64,000 bases of DNA from Winogradskyella luteola (GTDB taxonomy: Bacteria; Bacteroidota; Bacteroidia; Flavobacteriales; Flavobacteriaceae), in the NCBI RefSeq assembly GCF_019203985.1, contig NZ_JAGSPD010000012.1, forward strand, positions 1 through 64,000, in the 5' to 3' direction. Shown here piece after piece: positions 35,737 to 45,774 of the stretch. Position 1 is the first letter of the stretch; each line of letters opens with the position of its first letter. A program made the translations under genes and the position numbers. Under the pieces are notes generated by a model, which made no database searches, was not told where the DNA came from, and was given only the letters and a program-made list of their open reading frames with translations.

Positions 35737-36324
35737 TTATTTTATTTTTTGAAGTATAGCATGATGAATCTCTTCTACCTGCTGTTTTGCTACATCTAAG
35801 TCATTATTAAAAATCACAAAGTGAGACTTTTTAATTTTCTCTTCGTCAGACAGTTGATTGTCTATAATAGATTTCACTTTCTTTCTTGAAGTATCATCGC
35901 GTTTCATAACACGCTCAATCCTTAATTCTTCATCTGCAACAACAATAACAATATAGTCGTATTGATGCTCTAGGTTGTTTTCAAAAACAATAGCAGCTTC
36001 TTTGAGTACATACGGCGCATCTTGTTTTTTTAACCAACGTTTAAAGTGAGATGCGACCTTGGGATGCACAATGGCATTCATCTTGGAGAGTAGCGATTTA
36101 TCTGAAAAAATTTTTGAAGCTAGGTAAGGTCTATTCAATTTTCCATCTTTATATGCATATTCACCAAATAGCTCTATAAGTTTTCGTTTTATAACTTTTG
36201 AACGGTTCATCAGTGCTTTAGCTTCTTTATCTGCTATATACACAGGTATGTTATAAGATTCAAAGTATTTGCCTATTGTAGTTTTACCACTTCCTATACC
36301 ACCTGTTAACCCAACTACTATCAT
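35737..36324 (-). CDS. coaE: Dephospho-CoA kinase CoaE
   Basis: The protein is 195 residues. It phosphorylates the ribose 3'-OH of dephospho-CoA, the last step of CoA synthesis. Visible: Walker A 'GLTGGIGSGKTT', 'IPVYIADKEAKALM', 'HPKVASHFKRW' and 'EAAIVFEN'. It begins 1 bp after the YbbR gene, so it is in the operon with that gene and the glycosyltransferase. CoaBC, an earlier step of the same pathway, is encoded elsewhere in the window (53502-54713). Confidence 0.95.
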   Translation of the reverse strand: MIVVGLTGGIGSGKTTIGKYFESYNIPVYIADKEAKALMNRSKVIKRKLIELFGEYAYKDGKLNRPYLASKIFSDKSLLSKMNAIVHPKVASHFKRWLKKQDAPYVLKEAAIVFENNLEHQYDYIVIVVADEELRIERVMKRDDTSRKKVKSIIDNQLSDEEKIKKSHFVIFNNDLDVAKQQVEEIHHAILQKIK

Positions 36325-36325
36325 A

Positions 36326-37282
36326 TTATAATTTTATAAAATCAATTCGTTTTTGTTTCATACTTATTCGCTTAACAAATTCAGGTTTTTTAACAATTTT
36401 TGGGATAAAATACGACTGATTATTTTTAACTGCTGTGTAATCACATTCTATACTAAAGCCTGATGCATCAATGGTATTATAATGATCTAAATCTACATAA
36501 TACAGCACAGTAACAGTTTTAGGAAAATAATTGATTACAGTGTCCGAGGGTTTGTTCTTGATAGTAATTGGGATTTCGATTGTACCTTCGGTGAATCTCC
36601 TTACTTTAGCTTTTACGTTTATAGATTTAGGAAAAACTTCCAGACCTTTTGGTATCTGAAGTTTTATATCTTCGTTAATATCCTTGTTAACTTCTTGTAG
36701 GGTCAACTTATCGGTTAAAATCGACTCTATGCCGCTCACTTGATCTGATGAACCCACAACTTTAACACTATCGTTACTCAACGAATAGCCCTCTAAAATA
36801 TCAAATCCTGGAGCAAAATCTATACGTGTTCTCAAATCTAGAGAAACATATTTTGAAGCCCTTTTCGAATACGGTAGCACCAAAGAATCTGGCTTTACGG
36901 ACATTACTTTATAAGGTGAACCCAACTGTGCTTCTATAAGGAATTTATGCTTATCAACATCGAAAATATAGTGCTTTGGTTTTGTAACAACATCCGTTTG
37001 CGCATCTAAAACAATAGTTTTATGATTCCTAAAAACAAATGGGATTAATGCAAAACCTTTTGCTTCAATATAAGCTTCCATAGTAAGCGAAGAATCGTCT
37101 TTTAGTATAATTTCATCTTCCAAATTGGCTAAGTTTACCTTAAGCTTAATAGTTTGCTTATAGTCGTTTGATAGTTTCGAAAAAATTAAGAATATAAAAG
37201 AAATGACAACAAACAGGCTAAAACGCTTAGCATTCTTTCTCTTTAGATAACTTGATATATTTAACTTCTTCTTGGTATTCAT
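36326..37282 (-). CDS. YbbR-like domain protein
   Basis: The protein is 318 residues. One N-terminal membrane anchor (about 18-35, 'SLFVVISFIFLIFSKL') after a basic start, then periplasmic beta-rich repeats of the YbbR type ('VSLDLRTRIDFAPGF', 'VKVVGSSDQVSGIESILTDKL', 'VKAKVRRFTEGTIEIPITIKN'). In other bacteria YbbR is linked to cyclic-di-AMP synthase (CdaA), but that gene is absent here. It lies between the glycosyltransferase gene (7-bp gap) and coaE (1-bp gap), a conserved flavobacterial order. Confidence 0.85.
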   Translation of the reverse strand: MNTKKKLNISSYLKRKNAKRFSLFVVISFIFLIFSKLSNDYKQTIKLKVNLANLEDEIILKDDSSLTMEAYIEAKGFALIPFVFRNHKTIVLDAQTDVVTKPKHYIFDVDKHKFLIEAQLGSPYKVMSVKPDSLVLPYSKRASKYVSLDLRTRIDFAPGFDILEGYSLSNDSVKVVGSSDQVSGIESILTDKLTLQEVNKDINEDIKLQIPKGLEVFPKSINVKAKVRRFTEGTIEIPITIKNKPSDTVINYFPKTVTVLYYVDLDHYNTIDASGFSIECDYTAVKNNQSYFIPKIVKKPEFVKRISMKQKRIDFIKL

Positions 37283-37289
37283 TTATAAT

Positions 37290-38291
37290 TTAAAAGAATA
37301 AATCCGGGAACGCTTCCTTTGGTTGTTTACGCAGCACTACTAAATTATAAGTAGATTTTAAAAAGCCATAGCCATAGCCAAAAAATTGTATTATAATAGC
37401 AAATACGGCTTCTATTGCAACTATAAAATTAATAGTAGAAAATAATGCCATAACAAAAGCTATGAAAAAATATAAACCATACAGATAGATTGGCCATTTA
37501 ACATTGAATATAAATAACACTATTGAAACCAATAGGCCTAAGCTAAAAAATGTAGGAAACCAATATACTAAACTTTTAGAATTGGGATGCCATTGATTTA
37601 TTATAGGCCTTACCTTGCCAAACTTGTATACTTGCTTATAAAATTTAGACCAAGAAATACGACGCTTATGAAAAACATAAGCTCCTTTTATTAATACTGT
37701 TTTATGGCCTAATTTCTGTAATCTCAAAGATAAGTCTGGATCCTCACCAGGGTGTATTTTTCCAAATCCGCCTGAATCTAAAAATGCCTTTTTTGATAAA
37801 CCCATATTAAAGCTTCTTGGCTGAAAATCCTCTAGCTGCTTATCGCCACCTCTTATTCCACCTGTAGTAATAAAAGAAGTCATGGCAAAATTAATTGCTT
37901 TTTGAAGATTACTAAATGACGAATGTGCCGCATCCGGACCACCAAAACAGTCGTAGTATGTCTTATCTAAAAATGTTTTGACTTCACGTAAATATTGTGG
38001 TGGCAAAATAACATCAGAATCCAAAATGATAAAATAGTCACCATTTGCTTTCTGCATTCCGAAGTTTCTTGAATCACCTGGCCCTGAATTAGGCTTGTAA
38101 TAATATGATAGATTAAGCTTCTGCCTATAAGTGTTAACTATCGCTTCTGACGTTTCGGTAGAACCGTCTTCTACAATTACAATTTCGTAGGTATAATCAC
38201 CTTCTAGTAGACAAAAACTTTCTAAAAGTTCCTTAATCTCATTTGGCCGATTATATACTGGAATAATAAAAGAAAACGAAATAGCCTCCAT
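37290..38291 (-). CDS. Family 2 glycosyltransferase with C-terminal membrane segments
   Basis: The protein is 333 residues. N-terminal GT-A fold: 'FSFIIPVYNRPNEI', 'VIVEDGSTE', 'YYYKPNSGPGDSRN', 'GDYFIILDSDV' (the DXD-type metal site), then 'GEDPDLSLRL' and 'HKRRISWSKFYKQ'. The last 90 residues hold three hydrophobic helices. It transfers a sugar from a nucleotide donor, probably in envelope polysaccharide or lipid glycosylation; donor and acceptor are not apparent. It is first in an operon with ybbR and coaE. Confidence 0.9.
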   Translation of the reverse strand: MEAISFSFIIPVYNRPNEIKELLESFCLLEGDYTYEIVIVEDGSTETSEAIVNTYRQKLNLSYYYKPNSGPGDSRNFGMQKANGDYFIILDSDVILPPQYLREVKTFLDKTYYDCFGGPDAAHSSFSNLQKAINFAMTSFITTGGIRGGDKQLEDFQPRSFNMGLSKKAFLDSGGFGKIHPGEDPDLSLRLQKLGHKTVLIKGAYVFHKRRISWSKFYKQVYKFGKVRPIINQWHPNSKSLVYWFPTFFSLGLLVSIVLFIFNVKWPIYLYGLYFFIAFVMALFSTINFIVAIEAVFAIIIQFFGYGYGFLKSTYNLVVLRKQPKEAFPDLFF

Positions 38292-38297
38292 ACCCTA

Positions 38298-38305
38298 CAA
38301 AGGTA
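38298..38305 (-). promoter_or_regulatory. -7 box (TACCTTTG) of the glycosyltransferase operon
   Basis: On the minus strand this is TACCTTTG, 7 bp before the ATG at 38291. A TTG lies 23 bp further upstream, at the long end of the known spacing. Confidence 0.45.
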
Positions 38306-38433
38306 AGTAAACCAAATTCAAAATATAACAACATCATTGTTTGATTATTCAGGTGGTTTTGTTTGAAGTTAAGTTATTAGTGCCCACTTAATAAACATCT
38401 TTATTTCAGAGCGGGATAATGGAATAAACTAAA

Positions 38434-38457
38434 AAAGCCGCTATTTCTAGCGGCTTT
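38434..38457 (-). terminator. Terminator of the 1316-residue T9SS protein gene
   Basis: A perfect stem AAAGCCGCTA-TTTC-TAGCGGCTTT lies 23 bp after the stop, followed on the minus strand by a T run. The same stem sequence ends the paralogous gene at 42796-42818. Confidence 0.8.
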
Positions 38458-38479
38458 ATAAAATTTATAAGCTAAATAC

Positions 38480-41400
38480 TTACTGCTTAATTACTCTTAC
38501 AGTTTTAGTAGTATTAGCAATAGTTACTTTAACAAAGTAAGTACCGTCTTCTAAGCTAGACATATCTAACTCGCTGTCTACATTATTAGGTGTAGCTCTT
38601 AATACTTCTTGACCTAGCATATTATACATCGTTACATTCTCAATAGTGTTTTGAGCTTGTAATGTTAATATATTTTTAACTGGATTAGGATAAAAAGTAA
38701 ATGAAGCATTGTTATCATTATCATCGATACCTAAAGTTGCACTGTAAGCAGAAATTGAGAACGGCTCTTCTTCATCACCATCATACTCCCAGACTCTTAC
38801 ATAAATTGTTTCACCAGCAGTTAGTCCTGAAAGAGATAATAAAGAATATCCATCAGCAAAGCCAGGTGAACCATCATCATCACACCCAATAGATGTTAAA
38901 GCTCCACATGTACCAGAAAAAGCCTCAATTACAGAATCAAAACCTACACCTCCACCTGAAGTATCTCCAGTCTGAATAGTAATATCACCACTTGGAGGAA
39001 CTACAACAGAGTACCAAACTCCTGGGCCTGGTTCACCACAAGTATCAACATCTTCAGCATCTCCACTTGCACCAACGACAGTGCCATCCACAGGGTTGTC
39101 ACCGTAAACAGCACCAGGTGTTAATGCAATCGCATCTGAGCAATCATCATTAGCTGGTGGACAAGAGGTGCGTGTAATTGCAGAACTAGATTGTGTGCAA
39201 TTTGCATCATTATCATCAGTAACAGTAATAACAACATCAGTTCCAAGAGTATATGGTCCAAACGTTAATGTTGTTGCCATAGTAGCTGCTTGTGTAGGGC
39301 TACCTTGATCATCACTAACAGTTATGTCTGTAGCACTACCCATATCTGTAATATCCACTTCTATATTAAAGCCACCACTATTGGCACAATCGTCTACAGC
39401 ATTGTATGTTACTGTTGAAGGAGTACAATTTATACAAGTAATTTCTAAATCGAATTCAATAGCTGGGTCCCCATTAATCCAATTACCAACTGCGATAAAA
39501 TATTCGGTGCCAACAGTAGTTTGGAATGTTGCACTATATGGATTAACACCTCCACCAGATTGTACTAGACCAGGTGAGCAACTACCAGCTGTAAAACCAG
39601 CACAAGTACCATCTGTACTTTCATAAACATCTACTTGAGCTTCTTGTACACTAGCATTAGCTGTAACTGTAACTTCACTACCATCACCTGTAAAAGAGTA
39701 CCAAACAGGATTTCCTATACTTCCTTGACAAGAAGTAGACGATCCGCCTGTAGCTCCTACTGTAGTTTGATTCATTAACGTATCGCCGCAATTAACTGCT
39801 ATAGCATTGGCACAATCATCATTTGGAATTGGATCTATAGTTAAAACACCATTAACATCTTGTGTACCATCCCAAGCACCATCACCACCGCCAGTATCAA
39901 AACCACCGTATGTAAAGGCTGCATTATTTAATCTAAATCTAGAAGCATAATAATAAGTTCCTGGTAGACCAATTTCTGTACCAAGGTCTACTTGATATTC
40001 ATCATTATTATTATTTGCAAAATCATAGCCAGGATTTGGCACAGCTGCAACCCAAGTCCAACCTGCACCAGATGGATCTGTATCCATATCACTATAACCT
40101 ATCCAAACTTCTATACCAGGGGAAGCTGTAGCACTACCTTGATCTGTTAAGCCTGCTTCATAAGCTTGCGCATAAACAAGTTGTGGATTGCCAGTTGTTA
40201 TTGTTGCAGATCCAGGAAATTGTATGTTGTAGAAATCCAATGCATCTGTTGGCGCATCATCTACAGTTAATGTATAATCTTCAGTTTCACCTCTTTGAGC
40301 ACCGTAAGCACATGCATCATCATCAGGGTTAGGATCATTAAAATCTATCATAATACGCATTCTATAATCGCCATTGGCAGCACCACCAGGAACAGTAATC
40401 GTACCTGTAAAAGGACCATTACTATATGCCGTTGTGTTAAACACAACTTCTGTAGTAGGGTCAAAGGCAAAATCATTATTCCAATCTACCCAAATTGCGC
40501 AACCTACGGTTCCACCTTCTATTTCCACAGAAAAATCAAATGTACCATCTGCAAAGCTAGTTACTGAGTTAGTTGCCGAAAAATCCCCGTACCTATCAGC
40601 TGATAAACCCGTACCCGTATTAGATAAATCTGATAGCGCATTTGTAGTAGTAACATCATCTATTAATGTTGTTGTATCAGTACTTGTACTTGGAGGTATA
40701 CAATAACAATTATCAACTGCTGTAGTAAAATCTTGTTCTGTACAACCTGCAGAACTACCAAAACTATTATAAGCTGTTACTGTGTAATAATAAGTTGTGC
40801 TTACTGCACCTTCAAATGTATAACTAGTTACATCACCCAAATCTATATTATCTTCAATATCGTTACCACCAGGTGTTGTACCAACGGTAATATTATAACC
40901 ATCTGCTCCTGCACTAGCCATCCATGATATCTCATTCGCAAAATTACCACAACTAGGGTCTGGAGTTGCTGTAGCGGTTGGACAAGCTGGTGGCGTTGTA
41001 GGAGATTCTCTTACTGTAAATTGACTAACGTGAAAGTATATATCCTCAGCATCATTTACAGGTCCGTCACTTCCATAAAAAGCAAATTGCACATCACCAG
41101 TTACAGCTGATAAATCATATGTTATTTGTTCTCCTACGTCTGTAGGTACATCACCCTGTTCCCAAGATTGCATGGTAGTCCAATTTGCACCACCATCAGT
41201 AGTCATTAATAAAGCTACTAAATCATCTGAACCTAAATCCGCATCAGCACCACTAGTAGTTGATTCCGTTAAAGCAACATAAACCACAAGCTCACTTGCA
41301 GCTGCTGCCGATAAATCAAATACAGGAGAAATAATCCAATCTTCTCTATTATCGGTAAACAGATTTATTACATTACTTGGTGTTCCGTTATGGTTACTTG

Positions 41401-42430
41401 CAAACCAAAGCCCAGTTCCTAAATCTGACGGGCCTGTTGCAGGTGTACCGCTACCAGCTTCTTCCCAACAGTCAGGAACATTTACACTCATATCCGCACT
41501 ATAATCTGGTGTAAATGGCAGACATTCCGTTTCAAATGCGAATGGCCCTACCCATTGACTAGTTTCTGCTCCACAAATTGCCTGTACGTAAAACTCATAA
41601 GCAGTATTTGGTGTTAAACTCATTTGCATGTAAGGATTAGTTACACCTGATTGTGTAGGTACTCCTGTAGAAGTTCCTGGAGGATTTGCATCTACATCTA
41701 CAACTTCAATATTCCAACTGGTTGCAGAACCTGTTTCTGTCCAACCTAAAACAGCACTATCTGTATCAATACTTGTTGCTGTCAAACTTGAAGGAAAAGG
41801 GCAAGAAGGAGCATTCCACTCTACACAAGATATACCAGCAAGAGAAGATTCTAACGAATAAGTGTAAGTGCCGTTAGCGCCAATTACATGAACACCTGCT
41901 GTTACACCGTCATCAAAAGTTGGATCACCAAAATCTAAATCTTCATAAATGAACCTAATTTCATTTGTTGTTTCGTATAAGAGCAATTGAAATGTACCAC
42001 CGCCTGGAGTTTCTCCAAATGTAGCACTATCATAATGCGGTCTATCATTCCATTGTACTACTAAAATACGGTTTGGCGCAGTTCCTATTTCTTCCCAGAA
42101 TACATCACCAGCATCGTCACCTATATCTGTAGCTAAAGGATAAAATCCTTGAGCTGTTGGAGTCGGTGTAGTTGTAATATCACCAGTGGTTGTATTAAAT
42201 AGAACTCCACCATTATTGCCTACACGCAGGTCTGAAGATGATACACCATCTAATTCAAAAGCAAAAGACAGTGTAATGTTAGCTTCAGATTCATCGGTTA
42301 AATTTAAATTTGTACCTGTTGCGCTAATATCTGTAAACGCTGTTGTACAGGTATCATCTGGTACTAATTGCGCATTACTTTGCCAGCAGAAAGCTAGCAT
42401 AGCAATACATAAAAATGTAATTTTTTTCAT
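38480..42430 (-). CDS. Large secreted protein with FN3, GEVED and T9SS sorting domains
   Basis: The protein is 1316 residues with signal peptide 1-20 ('FCWQSNAQ'). Domains in order: an N-terminal beta-domain (about 25-200), fibronectin type III (about 210-300), a cleaved-adhesin/MAM-like domain (310-470), another FN3 (480-570), a GEVED domain (about 590-720; ends 'AQRGETEDYTLTV'), an Ig-like module, two modules that begin 'NDDC' with aligned cysteines (about 870 and 1090), and the C-terminal T9SS type A sorting domain ('FYPNPVKN', 'MYNMLGQEV', 'DGTYFVKV'). Highly acidic, a probable surface or extracellular protein whose ligand is unknown. It is a mosaic paralogue of the gene at 42840. Confidence 0.9.
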   Translation of the reverse strand: MKKITFLCIAMLAFCWQSNAQLVPDDTCTTAFTDISATGTNLNLTDESEANITLSFAFELDGVSSSDLRVGNNGGVLFNTTTGDITTTPTPTAQGFYPLATDIGDDAGDVFWEEIGTAPNRILVVQWNDRPHYDSATFGETPGGGTFQLLLYETTNEIRFIYEDLDFGDPTFDDGVTAGVHVIGANGTYTYSLESSLAGISCVEWNAPSCPFPSSLTATSIDTDSAVLGWTETGSATSWNIEVVDVDANPPGTSTGVPTQSGVTNPYMQMSLTPNTAYEFYVQAICGAETSQWVGPFAFETECLPFTPDYSADMSVNVPDCWEEAGSGTPATGPSDLGTGLWFASNHNGTPSNVINLFTDNREDWIISPVFDLSAAAASELVVYVALTESTTSGADADLGSDDLVALLMTTDGGANWTTMQSWEQGDVPTDVGEQITYDLSAVTGDVQFAFYGSDGPVNDAEDIYFHVSQFTVRESPTTPPACPTATATPDPSCGNFANEISWMASAGADGYNITVGTTPGGNDIEDNIDLGDVTSYTFEGAVSTTYYYTVTAYNSFGSSAGCTEQDFTTAVDNCYCIPPSTSTDTTTLIDDVTTTNALSDLSNTGTGLSADRYGDFSATNSVTSFADGTFDFSVEIEGGTVGCAIWVDWNNDFAFDPTTEVVFNTTAYSNGPFTGTITVPGGAANGDYRMRIMIDFNDPNPDDDACAYGAQRGETEDYTLTVDDAPTDALDFYNIQFPGSATITTGNPQLVYAQAYEAGLTDQGSATASPGIEVWIGYSDMDTDPSGAGWTWVAAVPNPGYDFANNNNDEYQVDLGTEIGLPGTYYYASRFRLNNAAFTYGGFDTGGGDGAWDGTQDVNGVLTIDPIPNDDCANAIAVNCGDTLMNQTTVGATGGSSTSCQGSIGNPVWYSFTGDGSEVTVTANASVQEAQVDVYESTDGTCAGFTAGSCSPGLVQSGGGVNPYSATFQTTVGTEYFIAVGNWINGDPAIEFDLEITCINCTPSTVTYNAVDDCANSGGFNIEVDITDMGSATDITVSDDQGSPTQAATMATTLTFGPYTLGTDVVITVTDDNDANCTQSSSAITRTSCPPANDDCSDAIALTPGAVYGDNPVDGTVVGASGDAEDVDTCGEPGPGVWYSVVVPPSGDITIQTGDTSGGGVGFDSVIEAFSGTCGALTSIGCDDDGSPGFADGYSLLSLSGLTAGETIYVRVWEYDGDEEEPFSISAYSATLGIDDNDNNASFTFYPNPVKNILTLQAQNTIENVTMYNMLGQEVLRATPNNVDSELDMSSLEDGTYFVKVTIANTTKTVRVIKQ

Positions 42431-42471
42431 AAAAAAATATTTAAGTTAGTAATTCATTAAAAATATGTTAA
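42431..42471 (-). repeat. Conserved leader upstream of T9SS paralogue, copy 1
   Basis: The 40 bases before the start codon match those before the other paralogue (45582-45624), with one or two small gaps. Both contain AATTAACATATTTTTAA and TTACTAACTTAAATAT. They probably share a promoter or translation leader by duplication. Confidence 0.6.
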
Positions 42472-42795
42472 TTATCTTTAAAATACTCCTATGGTAAATT
42501 CAAATCGACAAAAAACAAAAATTAACGATTAAAAGTGCCTTATTTATGTTTACTGAAGTTGTAATTAGCTTTCAAATTTCCTTTATAGGAATACATTAAA
42601 ATTATTAAATACTATTGCTTTATTAGTTTATCTATTATTAAAAATATACACCTAAAAAAAACAGTCTTCATACTCGTAAACCAAATGTGAATGACCATAA
42701 CATCACGACTTGACTATTTTGATAATTTCATTTTAAAGTCAAGCTAGAAATTGTGATAGCATAAAAGTTTTATGATTACATGTAATAAGCTAAAA

Positions 42796-42818
42796 AAAGC
42801 CGCTAAAATAGCGGCTTT
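42796..42818 (-). terminator. Terminator of the 913-residue T9SS protein gene
   Basis: AAAGCCGCTA-AAA-TAGCGGCTTT, 22 bp after the stop, is followed on the minus strand by TTTT. The stem is identical to that of the paralogue at 38434. Confidence 0.8.
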
Positions 42819-42839
42819 AAAAATCTAAATGTTAAATAC

Positions 42840-45581
42840 TTACTGCTTAACCACTCGCACGGTTTTAGTAATATTTGCAATAGTTACCTTAACAAAATAG
42901 GTGCCATTTTGTAAGCTTGACATATCTAACTCACTGTCTACATTGTTAGGCATAGATCTTAATACTTCTTGACCTAGCATATTATACATTGTAACATTCT
43001 CAATAGTATTTCGAGCATTTAATGTTAATGTATTTTTAACTGGATTTGGATAATACGTAAATGCCGCTTCTCCTTGGACATCATCTATGCTTAAAGCAGT
43101 TGTTGCGCTCATATTGAAACTAATAGGCCCAAAGTCGTCACCACTAAAATCATATAATCTTAAAATATAAGTAGTGTTTGATGCCAAATTTTCAAAATCC
43201 ACAGTAGGTGCACTAGTAAATTGTATATCACAGTCAATTTCATTTAAATCTGTACAGTTATCATATATAACTGAAATTGTAGATGAAAAACCAGATGAAG
43301 CAATATCTAAGGTTACCACGTCTACGTCAGCTGGAGTTGTGAATGAATACCAAAGATCACTACCATCATAAAAGTTATTACAACTTGGGTCTGGCACACC
43401 TGAATCGCCTGCTCCGACATTAGTACCTGTTACCTCTGGACCCGCTTCATTAATGCCCAATGTTACAGCTTCAGCAGTATCACAGTCAACATTATCAGGT
43501 GGACAAACTGCTTGTGTTATAGTACCGCTGTCTTGTGTACAGGCAGCATCAGTATCATCAGCAACCGTTACTATTACATCTGTACCATTTACATAAGGCC
43601 CAAAAGTATACGTGCCTGTCATAGTAACATTTTGGTCTGCACTACCTTGATCGTCAGAAATTGTTAAACCTGTTGCGGTGCCCATATCTGTAATTTCTAC
43701 ATCAATGTTAAAGCCACCACTATTTGCACAATCATCTACTATTGTATAGTTTACAGTTGCCGGTGTACAGTTTAAGCTATATAAACAAAACTCTGCAGGA
43801 TCTTGAGCAGTATCTGTCCAAAACATAGCATAGTAAGTTGTGCCAGGTGTCAATCCTGAAAACGTTTGTGTATTAGACGTTGGATCGTTAGCACAACCAT
43901 CTGCCTCTGTAAATGCTCCACAAGTACCATCATAAATAACCATTCCCATACCTGGTGTAGCAGATTCAAAAATAACTTCACCACTTGCAGGTCCTTCAAA
44001 AGTATACCAAAGACCTAGGTTTCCACTAGTATCACAGCTTGGCAACTCATCTGTTCCTTCGGTTGCAGAAAATGTACTTGTTGTTATAACGTTACATATG
44101 TCGCTTATTACAATCAATTCTGCGTTTGCACAATCGTCATTAGGTGGCGGTGGCGGTGGTGTTCCTACACAAACCTCAAAGTTTGTTTGTGCAGTGGCGG
44201 CACCTGTAGCCCAACCATAAACACGTAAAACATAATCTGATCCTATGGTTAGACCAGTTACCGTCATGCTATTAGGATCTGAGGTTTGTACAAATGCTAG
44301 TGCATCACAATCTCCAGTGGTTTCATAAAGTGTCATACCCATATCTGTCGCTGTACCAATTACAGCAGTTACATTTTCTAGAGAAATTACATGTTGCTCT
44401 GATGTTGCTGTAAAAGAAAACCAGACATCATTATTAGGTTCACCACTAGTGCCTGTAGCATCTTGTGTAGATTCTGTTGCAGACACGGTAGTACCAGACG
44501 TTACGTCTGTACAGCTTAAATCCGTATTAACTGTTAATGCTATAGGGTCATCACATTCGTCATTTACTGGTGGATTTACTGTTAACGTTCCACTAACATC
44601 ATCTGTACCATCCCAGACACCATCTCCCGATCCTGTATTAAAGCCCCCATAAGTAAAAGAAGCTCCATTTAATCTAAACCTAGAAGCATAATAATAAGTT
44701 CCTGCACCAGGTACTTCAGAACCTAGGTCTACTTGATATTCATCATTATTTTGACCAGCAAAATCCCAACTTGGATTTGGTACTGCAGCAACCCAAGTCC
44801 ATTCTGCGCCAGAAGGGTCTGTATCCATATCATTAAACCCTATCCATGCCTCTATCTCAGGGGCAGCATTTGCAGAACCCTGATCTGTAATACCAGGTTC
44901 AAAGGCTTGGGCAAATACTAAAAATTCTTCTACACCATCAATGGTTCCTGTTTGTGGAAATTGTAAATTGTAAAAATCCAATGTTGTGTCTGCACTTGAC
45001 ACCAAAGTTGGGGAGTCCATACAAAACCCATATTCCCATCCATTTCCGCCATCGGCATCATCATCATAAAAAATACGATATCTAAACCCTGAAAGTTGAG
45101 TTGCAGAAAAACCACTTATATCTAAAGCGTCAGACTCATAAGCCCCTAAAGTAGCTGAACAATACTCATTTGTTGCTCCAGTTGTAACACCAGTGAGCAC
45201 CAACCAATCTACCCAAACAGTATTATCAGCATCCCACCATTGTAAGGCCAGTTTATCCTCATTATTTAGAACTACTTCTCTAAAAAAATAATTACCAGAA
45301 ACCTTCATTAAATTTTCACCTCCTAAGTCAGCTGGTGTCAAATCTATTATTGGGGATTCTGCAGCAATATCATCTGAATTAGGGTTTCCCGCATCATCAT
45401 CATCAAAAGAAAATCTGTCATCTACTGTTGGATCTGCTTCAAATGAAGTAGCACCAGCATTGTAAGTGCCTGTTACGGTCCAAGCGGCATTAGGCCAACT
45501 TGCATTTTCATCAATAATTTGCGCATTACTCTGCCAACAAAATGCCAGTATAGCAAAACACATTAATGTAATTTTTTTCAT
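42840..45581 (-). CDS. Secreted protein with T9SS sorting domain, paralogue of its neighbour
   Basis: The protein is 913 residues. The signal peptide (1-20, 'FCWQSNAQI') differs from the neighbour's by only three residues. After a 180-residue unique N-terminal part it shares with its neighbour the module starting 'DFYNLQFP' (about 200-340), the 'DDCANSGGFNI' Ig-like module (about 610-700) and the NDDC-type module. Additional NDEC/NDDC modules (about 345-470, 475-600) precede these. The C-terminal T9SS type A sorting domain is about 85% identical to its neighbour's. It lacks the FN3 and GEVED domains. Probably exported by T9SS; function unknown. Confidence 0.88.
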   Translation of the reverse strand: MKKITLMCFAILAFCWQSNAQIIDENASWPNAAWTVTGTYNAGATSFEADPTVDDRFSFDDDDAGNPNSDDIAAESPIIDLTPADLGGENLMKVSGNYFFREVVLNNEDKLALQWWDADNTVWVDWLVLTGVTTGATNEYCSATLGAYESDALDISGFSATQLSGFRYRIFYDDDADGGNGWEYGFCMDSPTLVSSADTTLDFYNLQFPQTGTIDGVEEFLVFAQAFEPGITDQGSANAAPEIEAWIGFNDMDTDPSGAEWTWVAAVPNPSWDFAGQNNDEYQVDLGSEVPGAGTYYYASRFRLNGASFTYGGFNTGSGDGVWDGTDDVSGTLTVNPPVNDECDDPIALTVNTDLSCTDVTSGTTVSATESTQDATGTSGEPNNDVWFSFTATSEQHVISLENVTAVIGTATDMGMTLYETTGDCDALAFVQTSDPNSMTVTGLTIGSDYVLRVYGWATGAATAQTNFEVCVGTPPPPPPNDDCANAELIVISDICNVITTSTFSATEGTDELPSCDTSGNLGLWYTFEGPASGEVIFESATPGMGMVIYDGTCGAFTEADGCANDPTSNTQTFSGLTPGTTYYAMFWTDTAQDPAEFCLYSLNCTPATVNYTIVDDCANSGGFNIDVEITDMGTATGLTISDDQGSADQNVTMTGTYTFGPYVNGTDVIVTVADDTDAACTQDSGTITQAVCPPDNVDCDTAEAVTLGINEAGPEVTGTNVGAGDSGVPDPSCNNFYDGSDLWYSFTTPADVDVVTLDIASSGFSSTISVIYDNCTDLNEIDCDIQFTSAPTVDFENLASNTTYILRLYDFSGDDFGPISFNMSATTALSIDDVQGEAAFTYYPNPVKNTLTLNARNTIENVTMYNMLGQEVLRSMPNNVDSELDMSSLQNGTYFVKVTIANITKTVRVVKQ

Positions 45582-45624
45582 AAAACATATATTTAAGTTA
45601 GTAATTCCTTTAAAAATATGTTAA
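45582..45624 (-). repeat. Conserved leader upstream of T9SS paralogue, copy 2
   Basis: This is the counterpart of 42431-42471, directly upstream of the 913-residue protein gene, with the same shared blocks. Confidence 0.6.
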
Positions 45625-45712
45625 TTCCCTGTAAGATTCATATCAGAAAAACATAAATCGATAAAAGGTAATTATTAGCGCTAAAATACAATTTCGCTAA
45701 ATTTAATATTAA

Positions 45713-45736
45713 AAAACACCTTTGATAAGGTGTTTT
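45713..45736 (-). terminator. Terminator of the FG-GAP/haloperoxidase-like gene
   Basis: A perfect 10-bp stem AAAACACCTT-TGAT-AAGGTGTTTT lies 38 bp after the stop; on the minus strand it ends in TTTTTT. Confidence 0.75.
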
Positions 45737-45774
45737 CTATATGCTTTACTAATAAGGTATGAGCTCTCTGACTC

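Larger units (their letters stand above)
42431..42839. other. 409-bp intergenic region between the two paralogous T9SS genes
   Basis: The right end carries the terminator of the upstream paralogue (42796-42818). The left end (42431-42471) carries a leader that is nearly identical to the one at 45582-45624 before the other gene. The middle is AT-rich with no ORF, RNA or clear promoter box seen. Confidence 0.6.

Noticed and set aside
42431..42839. Small RNA gene or riboswitch in the gap
   Set aside because: No stable conserved structure is visible apart from the terminator and the duplicated leader.
38480..45581. Plus-strand open frames opposite the T9SS genes
   Set aside because: They result from the biased codon use of Thr/Asp-rich proteins and show no start context or domain.
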